A DNA stretch of 24,258 nt from Chitinophagaceae bacterium (GTDB lineage Bacteria; Bacteroidota; Bacteroidia; Chitinophagales; Chitinophagaceae), in assembly GCA_025924755.1 (NCBI GenBank), contig JAICHT010000012.1:1-24258 (forward strand), read 5' to 3'. How positions within the stretch are numbered: position 1 is the stretch's first letter; the number at the start of each line of letters is the position of its first letter. A program made the translations under genes and the position numbers. The notes beneath the pieces were generated by a model, which did no database searches, was not told the origin of the DNA, and saw nothing but the letters and a program-made list of their open reading frames with translations. Positions 7,742 to 15,384 of the stretch are shown here, one piece after another.

Positions 7742-7768
7742 GCCCTGCATAAATTGTGGGGCTTTTTT
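7742..7768 (+). terminator. Terminator closing the ECF sigma operon
   Basis: GCCCTGCA (7742-7749) pairs with TGTGGGGC (7755-7762), including two G-T pairs, around a 5-nt loop, and six T residues follow. It rules out the GTG at 7756, which lies inside the hairpin, as the start of the next gene. Confidence 0.75.
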
Positions 7769-7791
7769 ATAGGTGTACGTATTTTTATACC

Positions 7792-8373
7792 ATGAAAAGA
7801 ACTGTTCTCTTCTTTTGTATTATTTTAATTGTAGTTAGCTGCAGGCAAAAAAAATCGCCTGCTGCTGAAAACACCGCTTTTTTCCCGGTACTTTCCTTTT
7901 TAAAAAGCCAGGTGGCCGAAGTAGATACATCGGTTTATCCACTTTTAAAAATTGTTACTATTGATAGTGTTTCCGATTCGTCTTATATCAAACGTGAAGA
8001 ATTTAAGCACTATGCATCCGACTTTTTATCCTTGCCGGATATTGGAAGCAAGGAGTTAAAAAATCAATATACCGAAACAAAATTGTTCGATGAAACGTTA
8101 GGAAGAGTAGTTTTGGATTACACGCCTAAAAACAGCGAAGCCGAAATACGCAGGGAAGAAGTAATGATTATTCCGGATGCGGAAACAGGCGATAAAGTAC
8201 AGTCTGTTATTATAGACCGCCTCGTAAATTCGAATGACAGCACCGTGCAAAAAAGAATGTTCTGGCAGGTAGCCAAACGGTTTCAGATTGTAAACATTGT
8301 ACAAAAAAATAACCAGCCCGATAAAGTTGTAACTACGGAAATTGTATGGAACGATTTTCATCCGGCAGAATAA
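7792..8373 (+). CDS. Predicted lipoprotein, unknown function
   Basis: A 193-residue protein starting at the ATG at 7792, with a lipoprotein signal peptide: MKRT, a hydrophobic core, and the lipobox VVSC with the lipidated cysteine at C17, followed by a basic RQKK. The frame is open upstream to a GTG at 7756, but that codon is inside the preceding terminator and would add residues ahead of a good signal peptide. The mature part is hydrophilic with mixed alpha/beta character, and I recognise no domain. Its stop is 17 nt before the uvrC start, so the two genes are probably cotranscribed; no functional link with DNA repair is evident. It is likely anchored in the inner or outer membrane facing the periplasm. 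Confidence 0.75.
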   Translation: MKRTVLFFCIILIVVSCRQKKSPAAENTAFFPVLSFLKSQVAEVDTSVYPLLKIVTIDSVSDSSYIKREEFKHYASDFLSLPDIGSKELKNQYTETKLFDETLGRVVLDYTPKNSEAEIRREEVMIIPDAETGDKVQSVIIDRLVNSNDSTVQKRMFWQVAKRFQIVNIVQKNNQPDKVVTTEIVWNDFHPAE

Positions 8374-8390
8374 TTGTGAAAGACTGAGTA

Positions 8391-10190
8391 ATGACACAAG
8401 AAGATTTTCAGCAGATAGCGCCTACATTACCGATGTTGCCCGGCATCTATAAGTACTTTGATGCCACCAATAATTTGCTGTATGTAGGCAAAGCAAAAAA
8501 CATTCGCAAAAGAGTTAGCTCCTATTTCAATAAAACCTTTACCAGCTATAAAACACATGAATTGGTAAAACGGATTTTTAAAATTGAATTTACTATTGTC
8601 AACTCGGAGCAGGATGCTTTTTTACTGGAAAATTCTTTAATTAAAGAATACCAGCCGCTTTTTAATATCAACCTAAAAGACGATAAAACCTACCCTTATA
8701 TTGTTATCAAAAACGAGCCTTTTCCAAGGGTATATCTCACCCGTCAAAAAATTGAAGACGGGTCGCAATATTTTGGGCCTTATACTTCTATCAATAAAGT
8801 AAGAGACCTGTTGCTCTTTATCAAACAGACCATACCATTACGCAGTTGCCCCTTGCACCTGATACAGCGCAATATTCAAAAAGGAAAATTTAAGGTTTGC
8901 CTGGAATATCATTTGGGCAATTGCAAAGGCCCTTGCGAAGGTTACCAATCGGAAGAAGACTATAATGAAAATATCAACCATATTAAGTTTTTGCTAAAAG
9001 GCAATCTGGGCCCGGTGCTGCAACATTTTAAAAACGAAATGAAAGGATATGTGCAAACGCTGGAATTTGAAAAAGCCGAACAGCTTCGAAAGAAAATTAC
9101 CTTCCTGGAAAGCTACCAGTCCCGCTCTATAGTGGTGAGCTCTACGCTGGGCAGTATGGATGTTTTTTCTATTATCAAAGAGAACGATGTGGCATATGTA
9201 AATTATCTAATGATGCAGCATGGCGCTATCATCCAAACCAAAACGGTAAAGATGGAAGCCCAACTGGATGAAACTGAAGAAGAAATATTGGCCTTTGCCA
9301 TTGCCCAGTTGCGCAGCACATTTAATAGCGATACGCCGGAAATAGTGGTGCCCTTTGCTGTAGAATACAATGAGCCAGAGACGGTACTGACTATACCTAA
9401 AGCAGGCGACAAAAAAAAGCTGCTCGAGCTTTCTGAAAAAAATGCCCGCTATTTTATGGATGAACTAAAAGCTAAGCAACGGTTGAACCTGGGAAAAGGT
9501 GAGGAAAAATTTCATGTATTGCTTTTGATTCGGCAAGATTTACAACTGGCTGAAACTCCTATCCATATTGAATGCTTTGATAACTCAAACTTTCAGGGAA
9601 GTTATCCGGTATCGGCTATGGTTTGTTTTAAGAATGGTGAGCCGAGCAAAAAAGATTACCGGTATTTTAATATAAAAACGGTACAAGGTATCAACGACTT
9701 TGCTTCTATGAAAGAAGCGGTTTACAGGCGTTATAAGCGCTTGCGTATGGAAGGAGGAGCATTTCCACAATTAGTAATTATTGACGGCGGCAAAGGCCAG
9801 CTAAATGCGGCCTATGAAGCAATTGAAGAACTAAACCTTGAAGGTAAAATGACTTTGGTTGGACTGGCAAAAAACGAAGAAGAACTGTTTTTTGTGGGCG
9901 ATCAGCAATCCTTAAAGCTGCCATATGATAGTGAAAGTTTAAAACTGATTCGTCGTATACGGGATGAAGTGCACCGTTATGGTATTACTTTTCATAGAAA
10001 CAAACGAAGCAAAGGCACGTTTAAAAATGAACTTCAGGATATTAAAGGAATTGGAAGTGCTACAGCCAACCTGCTTTTAAAAACATTCCGGTCTGTAAAC
10101 AATATTAAACAACAACCGATAGACGAATTAGAGAAGCTGATAGGAAAATCTAAAGCCAAAATTGTAACGGAATATTTTACTCCCGAATAG
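8391..10190 (+). CDS. uvrC: UvrABC excinuclease subunit C
   Basis: Makes both incisions around bulky lesions in nucleotide excision repair, after damage is handed over by UvrA and UvrB. The 599 residues show the full order of domains. The GIY-YIG nuclease (1-95) has GIY at 18-20, YVG at 31-33, R40 and the metal-binding E80, and makes the 3' cut. A cysteine cluster follows (C153, C170, C178, C182), matching the iron-sulfur site described in E. coli UvrC. A UVR helix (about 205-240, EFEKAEQLRKKI) contacts UvrB. An RNase H-like nuclease follows with CFDNSNFQG, IIDGGKGQL and RDEVHRYGITFHR for the 5' cut, then a C-terminal helix-hairpin-helix pair (IKGIGSATANLLLKTF). All catalytic motifs appear intact. 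uvrA and uvrB are not in the window. Confidence 0.97.
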   Translation: MTQEDFQQIAPTLPMLPGIYKYFDATNNLLYVGKAKNIRKRVSSYFNKTFTSYKTHELVKRIFKIEFTIVNSEQDAFLLENSLIKEYQPLFNINLKDDKTYPYIVIKNEPFPRVYLTRQKIEDGSQYFGPYTSINKVRDLLLFIKQTIPLRSCPLHLIQRNIQKGKFKVCLEYHLGNCKGPCEGYQSEEDYNENINHIKFLLKGNLGPVLQHFKNEMKGYVQTLEFEKAEQLRKKITFLESYQSRSIVVSSTLGSMDVFSIIKENDVAYVNYLMMQHGAIIQTKTVKMEAQLDETEEEILAFAIAQLRSTFNSDTPEIVVPFAVEYNEPETVLTIPKAGDKKKLLELSEKNARYFMDELKAKQRLNLGKGEEKFHVLLLIRQDLQLAETPIHIECFDNSNFQGSYPVSAMVCFKNGEPSKKDYRYFNIKTVQGINDFASMKEAVYRRYKRLRMEGGAFPQLVIIDGGKGQLNAAYEAIEELNLEGKMTLVGLAKNEEELFFVGDQQSLKLPYDSESLKLIRRIRDEVHRYGITFHRNKRSKGTFKNELQDIKGIGSATANLLLKTFRSVNNIKQQPIDELEKLIGKSKAKIVTEYFTPE

Positions 10191-10204
10191 GAATGTATAA
10201 AAAC

Positions 10205-10240
10205 AAAAAGGGGCCCGAATAGAAATTCAGCCCCGTTTTT
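10205..10240 (+). terminator. Terminator after uvrC
   Basis: GGGGC (10210-10214) pairs with GCCCC (10230-10234). The stem is flanked by AAAAA before and GTTTTT after, so the A and T tracts extend it and it could act in both directions. It lies 15 nt after the uvrC stop. Confidence 0.7.
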
Positions 10241-10340
10241 AAAATCCAATATCCTATGAAAAACCGATGTAAATATACAACTGTTTATAAGAATTCCTAT
10301 TATTAAGCCCTACAATATTTAAAAGAGTTCCCTTTCAGTA

Positions 10341-10375
10341 TAAATTAAAAAGGACCGGCTTTAAGCCAGTCCTTT
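10341..10375 (-). terminator. Terminator after gldN
   Basis: AAAGGACCGGCT (10349-10360) pairs with AGCCAGTCCTTT (10364-10375) with one mismatch and a 3-nt loop. On the minus strand it is followed by TTTTTAATTTA. It ends the gldKLMN transcript 18 nt after the gldN stop. The remaining DNA back to the uvrC terminator (about 100 nt) shows nothing recognisable. Confidence 0.75.
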
Positions 10376-10393
10376 AATATCAGGATACCTATA

Positions 10394-11452
10394 TTAATAG
10401 GACCATAAATCTTGTTCGTAATTGAAAATGCGGTCTTTAATGTTTTCACCTTCTACTAACCGAAGAATCGGATCATCAATCATATTCCGTATATTTTTGT
10501 TCAACGGATTATCTAAGGTAGATTTTACAATATAACTGCTGAACATGCGGCTTTCAAACAATTCTTCCCATGTCATTCTTCCGGTTCCCAGGTTTTTGGG
10601 ATTGTATACTTCATGCTTGGCCAATATTGGACGCAGGTCTGGATAATATACCCAAAACATAGGTGTAGCGCCTCTTTCGGTACCATCAGCTGTGTAAACC
10701 GTTTTTAATGGTGCAATACCCAATATACGCACAAACATACGGCTGGCTTCCTTATCAAATATCCACTCTTCTTTAATCCTGAACTTCATTACATCATCCG
10801 GATTGAAGCTATTGGTAGTAACTACGTACTTATCAATTTTAGTAGGATCATTTAAGTTATAAACAGGAGTAGTATCAGCAGTACCGCCGGTTATTAATGT
10901 ATTGATGTCATTAATACTAAGCGGAGTAGTAAAGCGGTCATCCACATTGGCGTCAAACGCTGTGACCTCACCACTTTTTACGGCTTTCATTAATATGCTG
11001 ATAAACCGCTGATCGCCATTATCGTCTTCTGCTTTATAACGGAAAGGCATATTCATCTTTTCGTGCAGATCAATTTCCCGCCATACCTTTTCGCTAAACA
11101 ACGCATCATCCCAACGCAGATTTTCGTAAGCCAATGGAGTTAAAGAATCAATCATGCTTTTATCGTAAGCATCATCCGTACGCATGGACTTTCTTACGGT
11201 ATCGCTAAAACCACCGGGCGCAGTTGGTGCTGATTCTATTGGCACATTTCCGTATGGATTATATGCCGGCTTGGTAACGTTGTTGTTACTTTGTTGTTTA
11301 GTTGCCCCTGTTGGTGCCGGCGCCGCATCTGTTGGAGCCGATGTGTCGTTACCACCTCTGCGGCGGCTTCGACGGCTTTGTGCATCTGCGTTCATGAATA
11401 AACTACTCATGATCATCAGCAATAAACACATTTTTACAAAAGGGTATCTCAT
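10394..11452 (-). CDS. gldN: Type IX secretion / gliding motility protein GldN (PorN)
   Basis: Periplasmic component that, with the lipoprotein GldK, builds the ring under the outer membrane in the type IX secretion system, and contacts the GldM shaft. It has 352 residues and a signal peptide with likely cleavage after NADA (residue 24). An arginine-rich and then Pro/Ala/Thr-rich linker covers about residues 26-95. The conserved domain follows, with DSLTPLAYENLRWDDALFSEKVWREIDLHEK and later RIKEEWIFDKEASRMFVRILGIAP, MFWVYYPDLRPILAKHEVYNP and MTWEELFESRMFSSYIVK, all typical of GldN. It starts 8 nt after the gldM stop, is the last gene of gldKLMN and is followed by a terminator. The identification rests on both sequence and gene order. 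Confidence 0.93.
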   Translation of the reverse strand: MRYPFVKMCLLLMIMSSLFMNADAQSRRSRRRGGNDTSAPTDAAPAPTGATKQQSNNNVTKPAYNPYGNVPIESAPTAPGGFSDTVRKSMRTDDAYDKSMIDSLTPLAYENLRWDDALFSEKVWREIDLHEKMNMPFRYKAEDDNGDQRFISILMKAVKSGEVTAFDANVDDRFTTPLSINDINTLITGGTADTTPVYNLNDPTKIDKYVVTTNSFNPDDVMKFRIKEEWIFDKEASRMFVRILGIAPLKTVYTADGTERGATPMFWVYYPDLRPILAKHEVYNPKNLGTGRMTWEELFESRMFSSYIVKSTLDNPLNKNIRNMIDDPILRLVEGENIKDRIFNYEQDLWSY

Positions 11453-11460
11453 TTATTCCT

Positions 11461-12981
11461 TTATTTAATATTATATAGTAATGACGGCAACTTTCTGTTT
11501 CTTCCATCCGGGCCTACGCAACGGATATCTTCAATAGTAATTAATGAACCCGGACGTACTTTGTTTACAATGTTTTGTGACGGGCCATCCCAGGCTGCAC
11601 CATTGTTGGTGTGTTCCATTAAATCTTCAAATCCTTCACCATCACCTGTAATACGAAAACTTGTTACTTTAAATTGTGCTTCGTAAAAGAAATTTTCCAA
11701 AACAGCCCTTACACCAGCCTGGCTTCTAAAAACAGAGGCAGGTACGTTTTCACCACTTTTGTTTACTCCTACCATAGCTGTTGGATCTGGAATAGAACGA
11801 ACGCGGAAAGGAAAGCTTTGTGTTTTACCATCTGCTGATACGGTAATATTACATTCGCCATCGGTAGTAACCCGGGCTACGTATTTTCCGGGGCCTACTT
11901 TTGATAAAGAGCCTTGGGTGATGCTGGCATTTACCTTATTAATATCACCGCTTGCTGATACGGTAACCGGATTTTCTACACCGATAAACAGAACATTCAT
12001 TTTGTCCAGCGCTACTGCAGCGGATGTTTGTCCTACGGTATAGTCAATAGTTTTATTAACGGTTTGAATATTGCCCATCTGGTCTTTAAAACGGATAGTT
12101 ACCGGCACTGTATGTGAACCTACGCCGCCGCCTGCCATTTTTAAATGGGCTACACCGTCGGGGCCTACAGGTACATTTGCACCGCCAATACTAATTTGCG
12201 GACCTGCTCTTTTGTTAAACGCTCCTACACCGGCTGTGATTTCTAAATCCTGGCCCGGAGTTAAATAATTAGTGCTCTGGCCTACTATAGCAGCCGTTGC
12301 ATCGTACACTACTTCTACTTGTCCTACTTTATTATGCAAATAAGTAACTACCCTGTTTTCTGTAGTTCTTACATCATTCTGAAATTTGCTTAATATGGTT
12401 AATGCCGCTACAGTGGGCACCATCCTGAAATAAGCAGCCTGCCAGGTATTATTGCTCTTATTTTGCGTTTTAGGCATAGTAAGATCAATAGGAAGCGAGG
12501 TGGCAAACTCTTGTTTGATAGTTGGGTCCAGGGACAAGATGTTATTTTGGTATACCTGTAGTTCATTAAAAAGATTTTTACCTTCTTTGCCTTCAGCCAG
12601 CATACGGGTAGCTACTTCCAGGTTATCTTCCTTAAAATGCATTTTGCCCGCTGCAGGATTGTAACCTGCCTCGCTCATAATTTTGCTTTTTAAGCCATCT
12701 ATATAGTCATATACACCTTTCGAATATGCTACTGTTTTTTCTGCGTCCGGATACCATTTTTCGGCCTGCACATGAAAAGTGGGATCAGTTAATTTCTTTT
12801 TAAATGACTCCATTACATTAGCAGTAGAGGTATTAACTACAAGGTTGGTTTTCTCTAAGCTATTATTAACCGTTTTAAAGGCATTTAATATTTCCGATGA
12901 TACATTCAGTGCCAGCAAAGCCGTAAGCACCAGATACATCAGGTTAATCATCTTCTGTCGCGGCTCTTTAGGTAGTGCCAT
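11461..12981 (-). CDS. gldM: Type IX secretion / gliding motility motor protein GldM (PorM)
   Basis: Inner-membrane protein whose large periplasmic part forms the shaft that links the GldL motor to the GldK/GldN ring and transmits rotation powered by the proton gradient. It has 506 residues, close to family length. The N-terminus MALPKEPRQKMINLMYLVLTAL is diagnostic: a short cytoplasmic segment and a single membrane helix (about 11-30). The periplasmic portion starts with helices containing LNAFKTVNNSLEKTN and continues as Ig-like beta domains to the C-terminus. The ATG at 12981 gives exactly this conserved start. It lies 84 nt after gldL and 8 nt before gldN. Confidence 0.95.
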   Translation of the reverse strand: MALPKEPRQKMINLMYLVLTALLALNVSSEILNAFKTVNNSLEKTNLVVNTSTANVMESFKKKLTDPTFHVQAEKWYPDAEKTVAYSKGVYDYIDGLKSKIMSEAGYNPAAGKMHFKEDNLEVATRMLAEGKEGKNLFNELQVYQNNILSLDPTIKQEFATSLPIDLTMPKTQNKSNNTWQAAYFRMVPTVAALTILSKFQNDVRTTENRVVTYLHNKVGQVEVVYDATAAIVGQSTNYLTPGQDLEITAGVGAFNKRAGPQISIGGANVPVGPDGVAHLKMAGGGVGSHTVPVTIRFKDQMGNIQTVNKTIDYTVGQTSAAVALDKMNVLFIGVENPVTVSASGDINKVNASITQGSLSKVGPGKYVARVTTDGECNITVSADGKTQSFPFRVRSIPDPTAMVGVNKSGENVPASVFRSQAGVRAVLENFFYEAQFKVTSFRITGDGEGFEDLMEHTNNGAAWDGPSQNIVNKVRPGSLITIEDIRCVGPDGRNRKLPSLLYNIK

Positions 12982-13065
12982 AAACTATTTTCTATTTACG
13001 ATTTTGGATTTAATTTTAAGCTACTAGACAAAACAGCTTGCAGCTTATAACTTTTTGGTTTTGGT

Positions 13066-13818
13066 TTATCTGCCTTGCATTGCGGTTAGCATATTACCAT
13101 ATATGCTGTTCAGCTTACCCAGGTTATTAGCCAATGTGCCAATTTGCTCCTGCATACGCTTAGCATCTTCTGCACTGTTTACTACATTTTTAGAAGTTTC
13201 GGCCAGCTTTCCGTAATACTGGTTCAATGCCTTTAGGTGATTGTTACCTTCCTGCAGTTCTAATTCATATATAGTATTCAGTGATGACATATTTTTAGTA
13301 AGCACCTGAATTTGATTATGAAATAATTTAGCGCCTTCAGAAGCCTGGCTGAAAGAACCTACTGAGTTAGCTGCATTTACATAAGCATCTTTTACGCTGG
13401 ATAAAGCTTGTGTAGCTTCTTTGGTTTTTTGAGTATAATCACCTGTAGCTGCTACTACATCGGTGATATTGTTCATATTAGTTATTGTAGTGTTCAGCTT
13501 TTTAAAGTTCTCGCCTAAACGGTTTAAATTAGTTGGGGTAATATCAGCTTCAGACAAAGCCCTGTCCATAGAACCCAACACATCACCCGGAGCGCCAGCA
13601 GCTGCATGGCCCGTATCAGATACAGCAGGATAGATTATATATAAAACACCATACACTCCAAATACAATTGCTTCGGTACCTAATCCTACAATCAACATCA
13701 GGTCGGCACCTTCCCAGTGCTGAATTTTAAATAAGGCCCCGATAATTACAATTGCCGCGGCAATGGATACGAATACGTCTACTTGTTTACTTACTTTCGG
13801 TGGAATAGCAGCTGCCAT
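13066..13818 (-). CDS. gldL: Type IX secretion / gliding motility motor protein GldL (PorL)
   Basis: Inner-membrane ion-conducting partner of GldM; the GldL-GldM complex uses the proton gradient to drive secretion and gliding. It has 250 residues. Two membrane helices lie near the N-terminus (about 14-31 and 39-61), joined by the family motif FKIQHWEGADLM. The acidic residue in the second helix (GLGTEAIVFG, E49) matches the glutamate reported as essential in Flavobacterium GldL, and K31 at the end of the first helix is also present. The rest (about 75-250) is a cytoplasmic helical region with likely coiled coil, rich in Asn, Ala and Leu. It is separated from gldK by 138 nt containing a strong hairpin. 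The ATG at 13818 gives the expected N-terminus. Confidence 0.94.
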   Translation of the reverse strand: MAAAIPPKVSKQVDVFVSIAAAIVIIGALFKIQHWEGADLMLIVGLGTEAIVFGVYGVLYIIYPAVSDTGHAAAGAPGDVLGSMDRALSEADITPTNLNRLGENFKKLNTTITNMNNITDVVAATGDYTQKTKEATQALSSVKDAYVNAANSVGSFSQASEGAKLFHNQIQVLTKNMSSLNTIYELELQEGNNHLKALNQYYGKLAETSKNVVNSAEDAKRMQEQIGTLANNLGKLNSIYGNMLTAMQGR

Positions 13819-13870
13819 AAAATATGAATTTTAAAAATTGGTTTTATTTACTTAAGAATGAAAGATTTAT

Positions 13871-13908
13871 ATAATAGGGCAATACCTTTATAAGTATTGC
13901 CCTATTAT
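13871..13908 (-). promoter_or_regulatory. Perfect 15-bp hairpin between gldK and gldL
   Basis: ATAATAGGGCAATAC (13871-13885) and GTATTGCCCTATTAT (13894-13908) form a perfect stem around an 8-nt loop. On the minus strand it is followed by ATAAATCTTTC, which is not a strong T tract. It may therefore be an attenuator or RNA-stability element within the operon rather than a full terminator. Confidence 0.6.
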
Positions 13909-13956
13909 GAAATATTTTGAGAGATTGAATGAGTTAATTACTAGTAAATGATTGAA

Positions 13957-15258
13957 TTATTTGTGCTTACCTACTTGTGCCGGTAAATCAATGATACTAC
14001 GGAATCCGATATATGATTTTGCGGAATCCTGGTACTCATAAGTACGGGTGCCTGTTTGCAGGTAATAGCCCACATCCTTCCAGCTGCCACCACGTATTAC
14101 TTTGCGTTTCATTTTAGGAGGGTCAGAATCTTTGGCATTCCATCTTACATCAGGGTTCATATCATGTTGAAAAGTGTAAGAGCCTTCGTAATATATAGAG
14201 GAAGTCCACTCAGCCACATTGCCCGCCATGCAATACAAACCAAAATCGTTTGGCCAGTATGCATCGGCACGTACCGTATAAAATCCGCCATCTTCAGGAT
14301 AATTACCACGGCCGGGTTTAAAGTTGGCCAGTAAACAACCTTTTTTGTTTCTTAAATAATAGTTACCCCATGGAAACATAGACTGAGAACGGCCGCCACG
14401 AGCCGCATATTCCCACTGTGCTTCGGTAGGTAATCTAAAATCGGACTCTTGTGCCCTGTTTTTAGAAGATAACCAAGAATTTAAATAATGGGTTCTCCAT
14501 TCGCAAAATGCAGTAGCCTGCTGCCAGCTTACACCAACAACGGGGTAGTTGCCAAAAGCCGGGTGCGAATAATAACGCTTAGCCATTGGCTCGTTATACG
14601 AATATGAAAAGTCGCGGATCCAAACTAATGTATCGGGATATATGCGAACATCTTTTTTTACAATGAAAGAGGAACGAGGCTTACCGGCGTTTTCTCTTTT
14701 TGCCGCCTCTTTTAAATCGAAAGTTTCAGAATGGTAAATCAATTTGGAAGCATCAATTTCTTTTCTTCCAAAAATGCGGTCTTCAGGAGAAAGAACTAGG
14801 TCGGTTTGGCCTAATTGCTCCACCACTTTCGGGTCACCCCACTTCAGATTCTTCATTTTAGTCCAGTCCACATATTCGTTGCCATCAGAGCCACTTTTTA
14901 CATAGCCCAGTTTTTTAGCCGCAATAGAATCTCGAACCCAGTTGGTAAACTGGCGGTATTCATTATTGGTAATTTCTGTAGCGTCCATCCAAAAGCCGCT
15001 AATGGAAACAGAACGATTACGGGCACTAAAGGCATAAGAAGGATCTTCATCGCTGGGGCCCATATGAAAGGTTCCCTGCGGAATGTAAACCATACCGGGG
15101 GGTTTTGGTAAAATATAATGGTTGCCCGGAGCAACGCCATGTAACTGCCCGTCATTTGGCAGGCCGTTACCTTTATCTTTTTTACCGATAACTCCACAAC
15201 TTGCAAGAAATAACGGTGCAAGAGCAAAATACGTTAAGTAATGGTTTTTCATTTTCAT
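13957..15258 (-). CDS. gldK: Type IX secretion / gliding motility lipoprotein GldK (PorK)
   Basis: Outer-membrane lipoprotein that forms the periplasmic ring of the type IX secretion system with GldN. It has 433 residues from the chosen ATG at 15258, with a lipoprotein signal (MKMKNHYL, hydrophobic core, lipobox LASC, C21). The frame is open for 42 codons upstream, but these run through the promoter and would bury the signal peptide, so they are excluded. The main domain (about 50-430) has the formylglycine-generating-enzyme/SUMF1 fold: GMVYIPQGTFHMG, MDATEITNNEYRQF, YPVVGVSWQQATAFCEWR, FRLPTEAQWEYAARGG, YCMAGNVAEWTSS and KVIRGGSWKD. GldK proteins use this fold structurally. It is the first gene of gldKLMN, with a promoter and a repeat pair just upstream. 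Confidence 0.94.
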   Translation of the reverse strand: MKMKNHYLTYFALAPLFLASCGVIGKKDKGNGLPNDGQLHGVAPGNHYILPKPPGMVYIPQGTFHMGPSDEDPSYAFSARNRSVSISGFWMDATEITNNEYRQFTNWVRDSIAAKKLGYVKSGSDGNEYVDWTKMKNLKWGDPKVVEQLGQTDLVLSPEDRIFGRKEIDASKLIYHSETFDLKEAAKRENAGKPRSSFIVKKDVRIYPDTLVWIRDFSYSYNEPMAKRYYSHPAFGNYPVVGVSWQQATAFCEWRTHYLNSWLSSKNRAQESDFRLPTEAQWEYAARGGRSQSMFPWGNYYLRNKKGCLLANFKPGRGNYPEDGGFYTVRADAYWPNDFGLYCMAGNVAEWTSSIYYEGSYTFQHDMNPDVRWNAKDSDPPKMKRKVIRGGSWKDVGYYLQTGTRTYEYQDSAKSYIGFRSIIDLPAQVGKHK

Positions 15259-15274
15259 ACGCGAGGGTATTGGG

Positions 15275-15308
15275 CAAATATAAAGTTTTGACATCAACTG
15301 AAATACAA
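15275..15308 (-). promoter_or_regulatory. Predicted gldK promoter (TTG, 23 nt, TATATTTG)
   Basis: On the minus strand TATATTTG (15282-15275) matches the Bacteroidota -7 element TAnnTTTG. A TTG (15308-15306) lies 23 nt upstream as the -33 element, at the long end of the accepted spacing. The transcription start would be near 15269, giving a leader of about 10 nt. Confidence 0.5.
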
Positions 15309-15323
15309 GGATAAAATTATTTT

Positions 15324-15366
15324 TTCTCATTTCCAAATGCCAAGAAAATTTGTTCTCATTACCAAA
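15324..15366 (-). repeat. Direct repeat pair upstream of the gldK promoter
   Basis: On the minus strand TTTGGTAATGAGAA (15366-15353) and TTTGGAAATGAGAA (15337-15324) match at 13 of 14 positions and start 29 nt apart, close to three helical turns. They lie just upstream of the predicted -33 element, the usual place for activator sites. No third copy was found nearby. Confidence 0.5.
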
Positions 15367-15384
15367 AACGGTACTTGTATGCAT

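Noticed and set aside
7756..7791. GTG start 12 codons upstream of the lipoprotein gene
   Set aside because: The codon lies inside a rho-independent terminator, and the ATG at 7792 starts a canonical lipoprotein signal.
11184..11468. Open frame of 94 codons antisense to gldN
   Set aside because: It mirrors the low-complexity Ala/Pro/Thr and Arg region of gldN and has no independent support.
13017..13047. 6-bp inverted repeat TAAGCT/AGCTTA in the gldL-gldM gap
   Set aside because: Short stem with a long loop and no T tract; likely chance in AT-rich DNA.
15259..15384. 42-codon N-terminal extension of gldK
   Set aside because: It covers the predicted promoter and would place the lipoprotein signal peptide internally.
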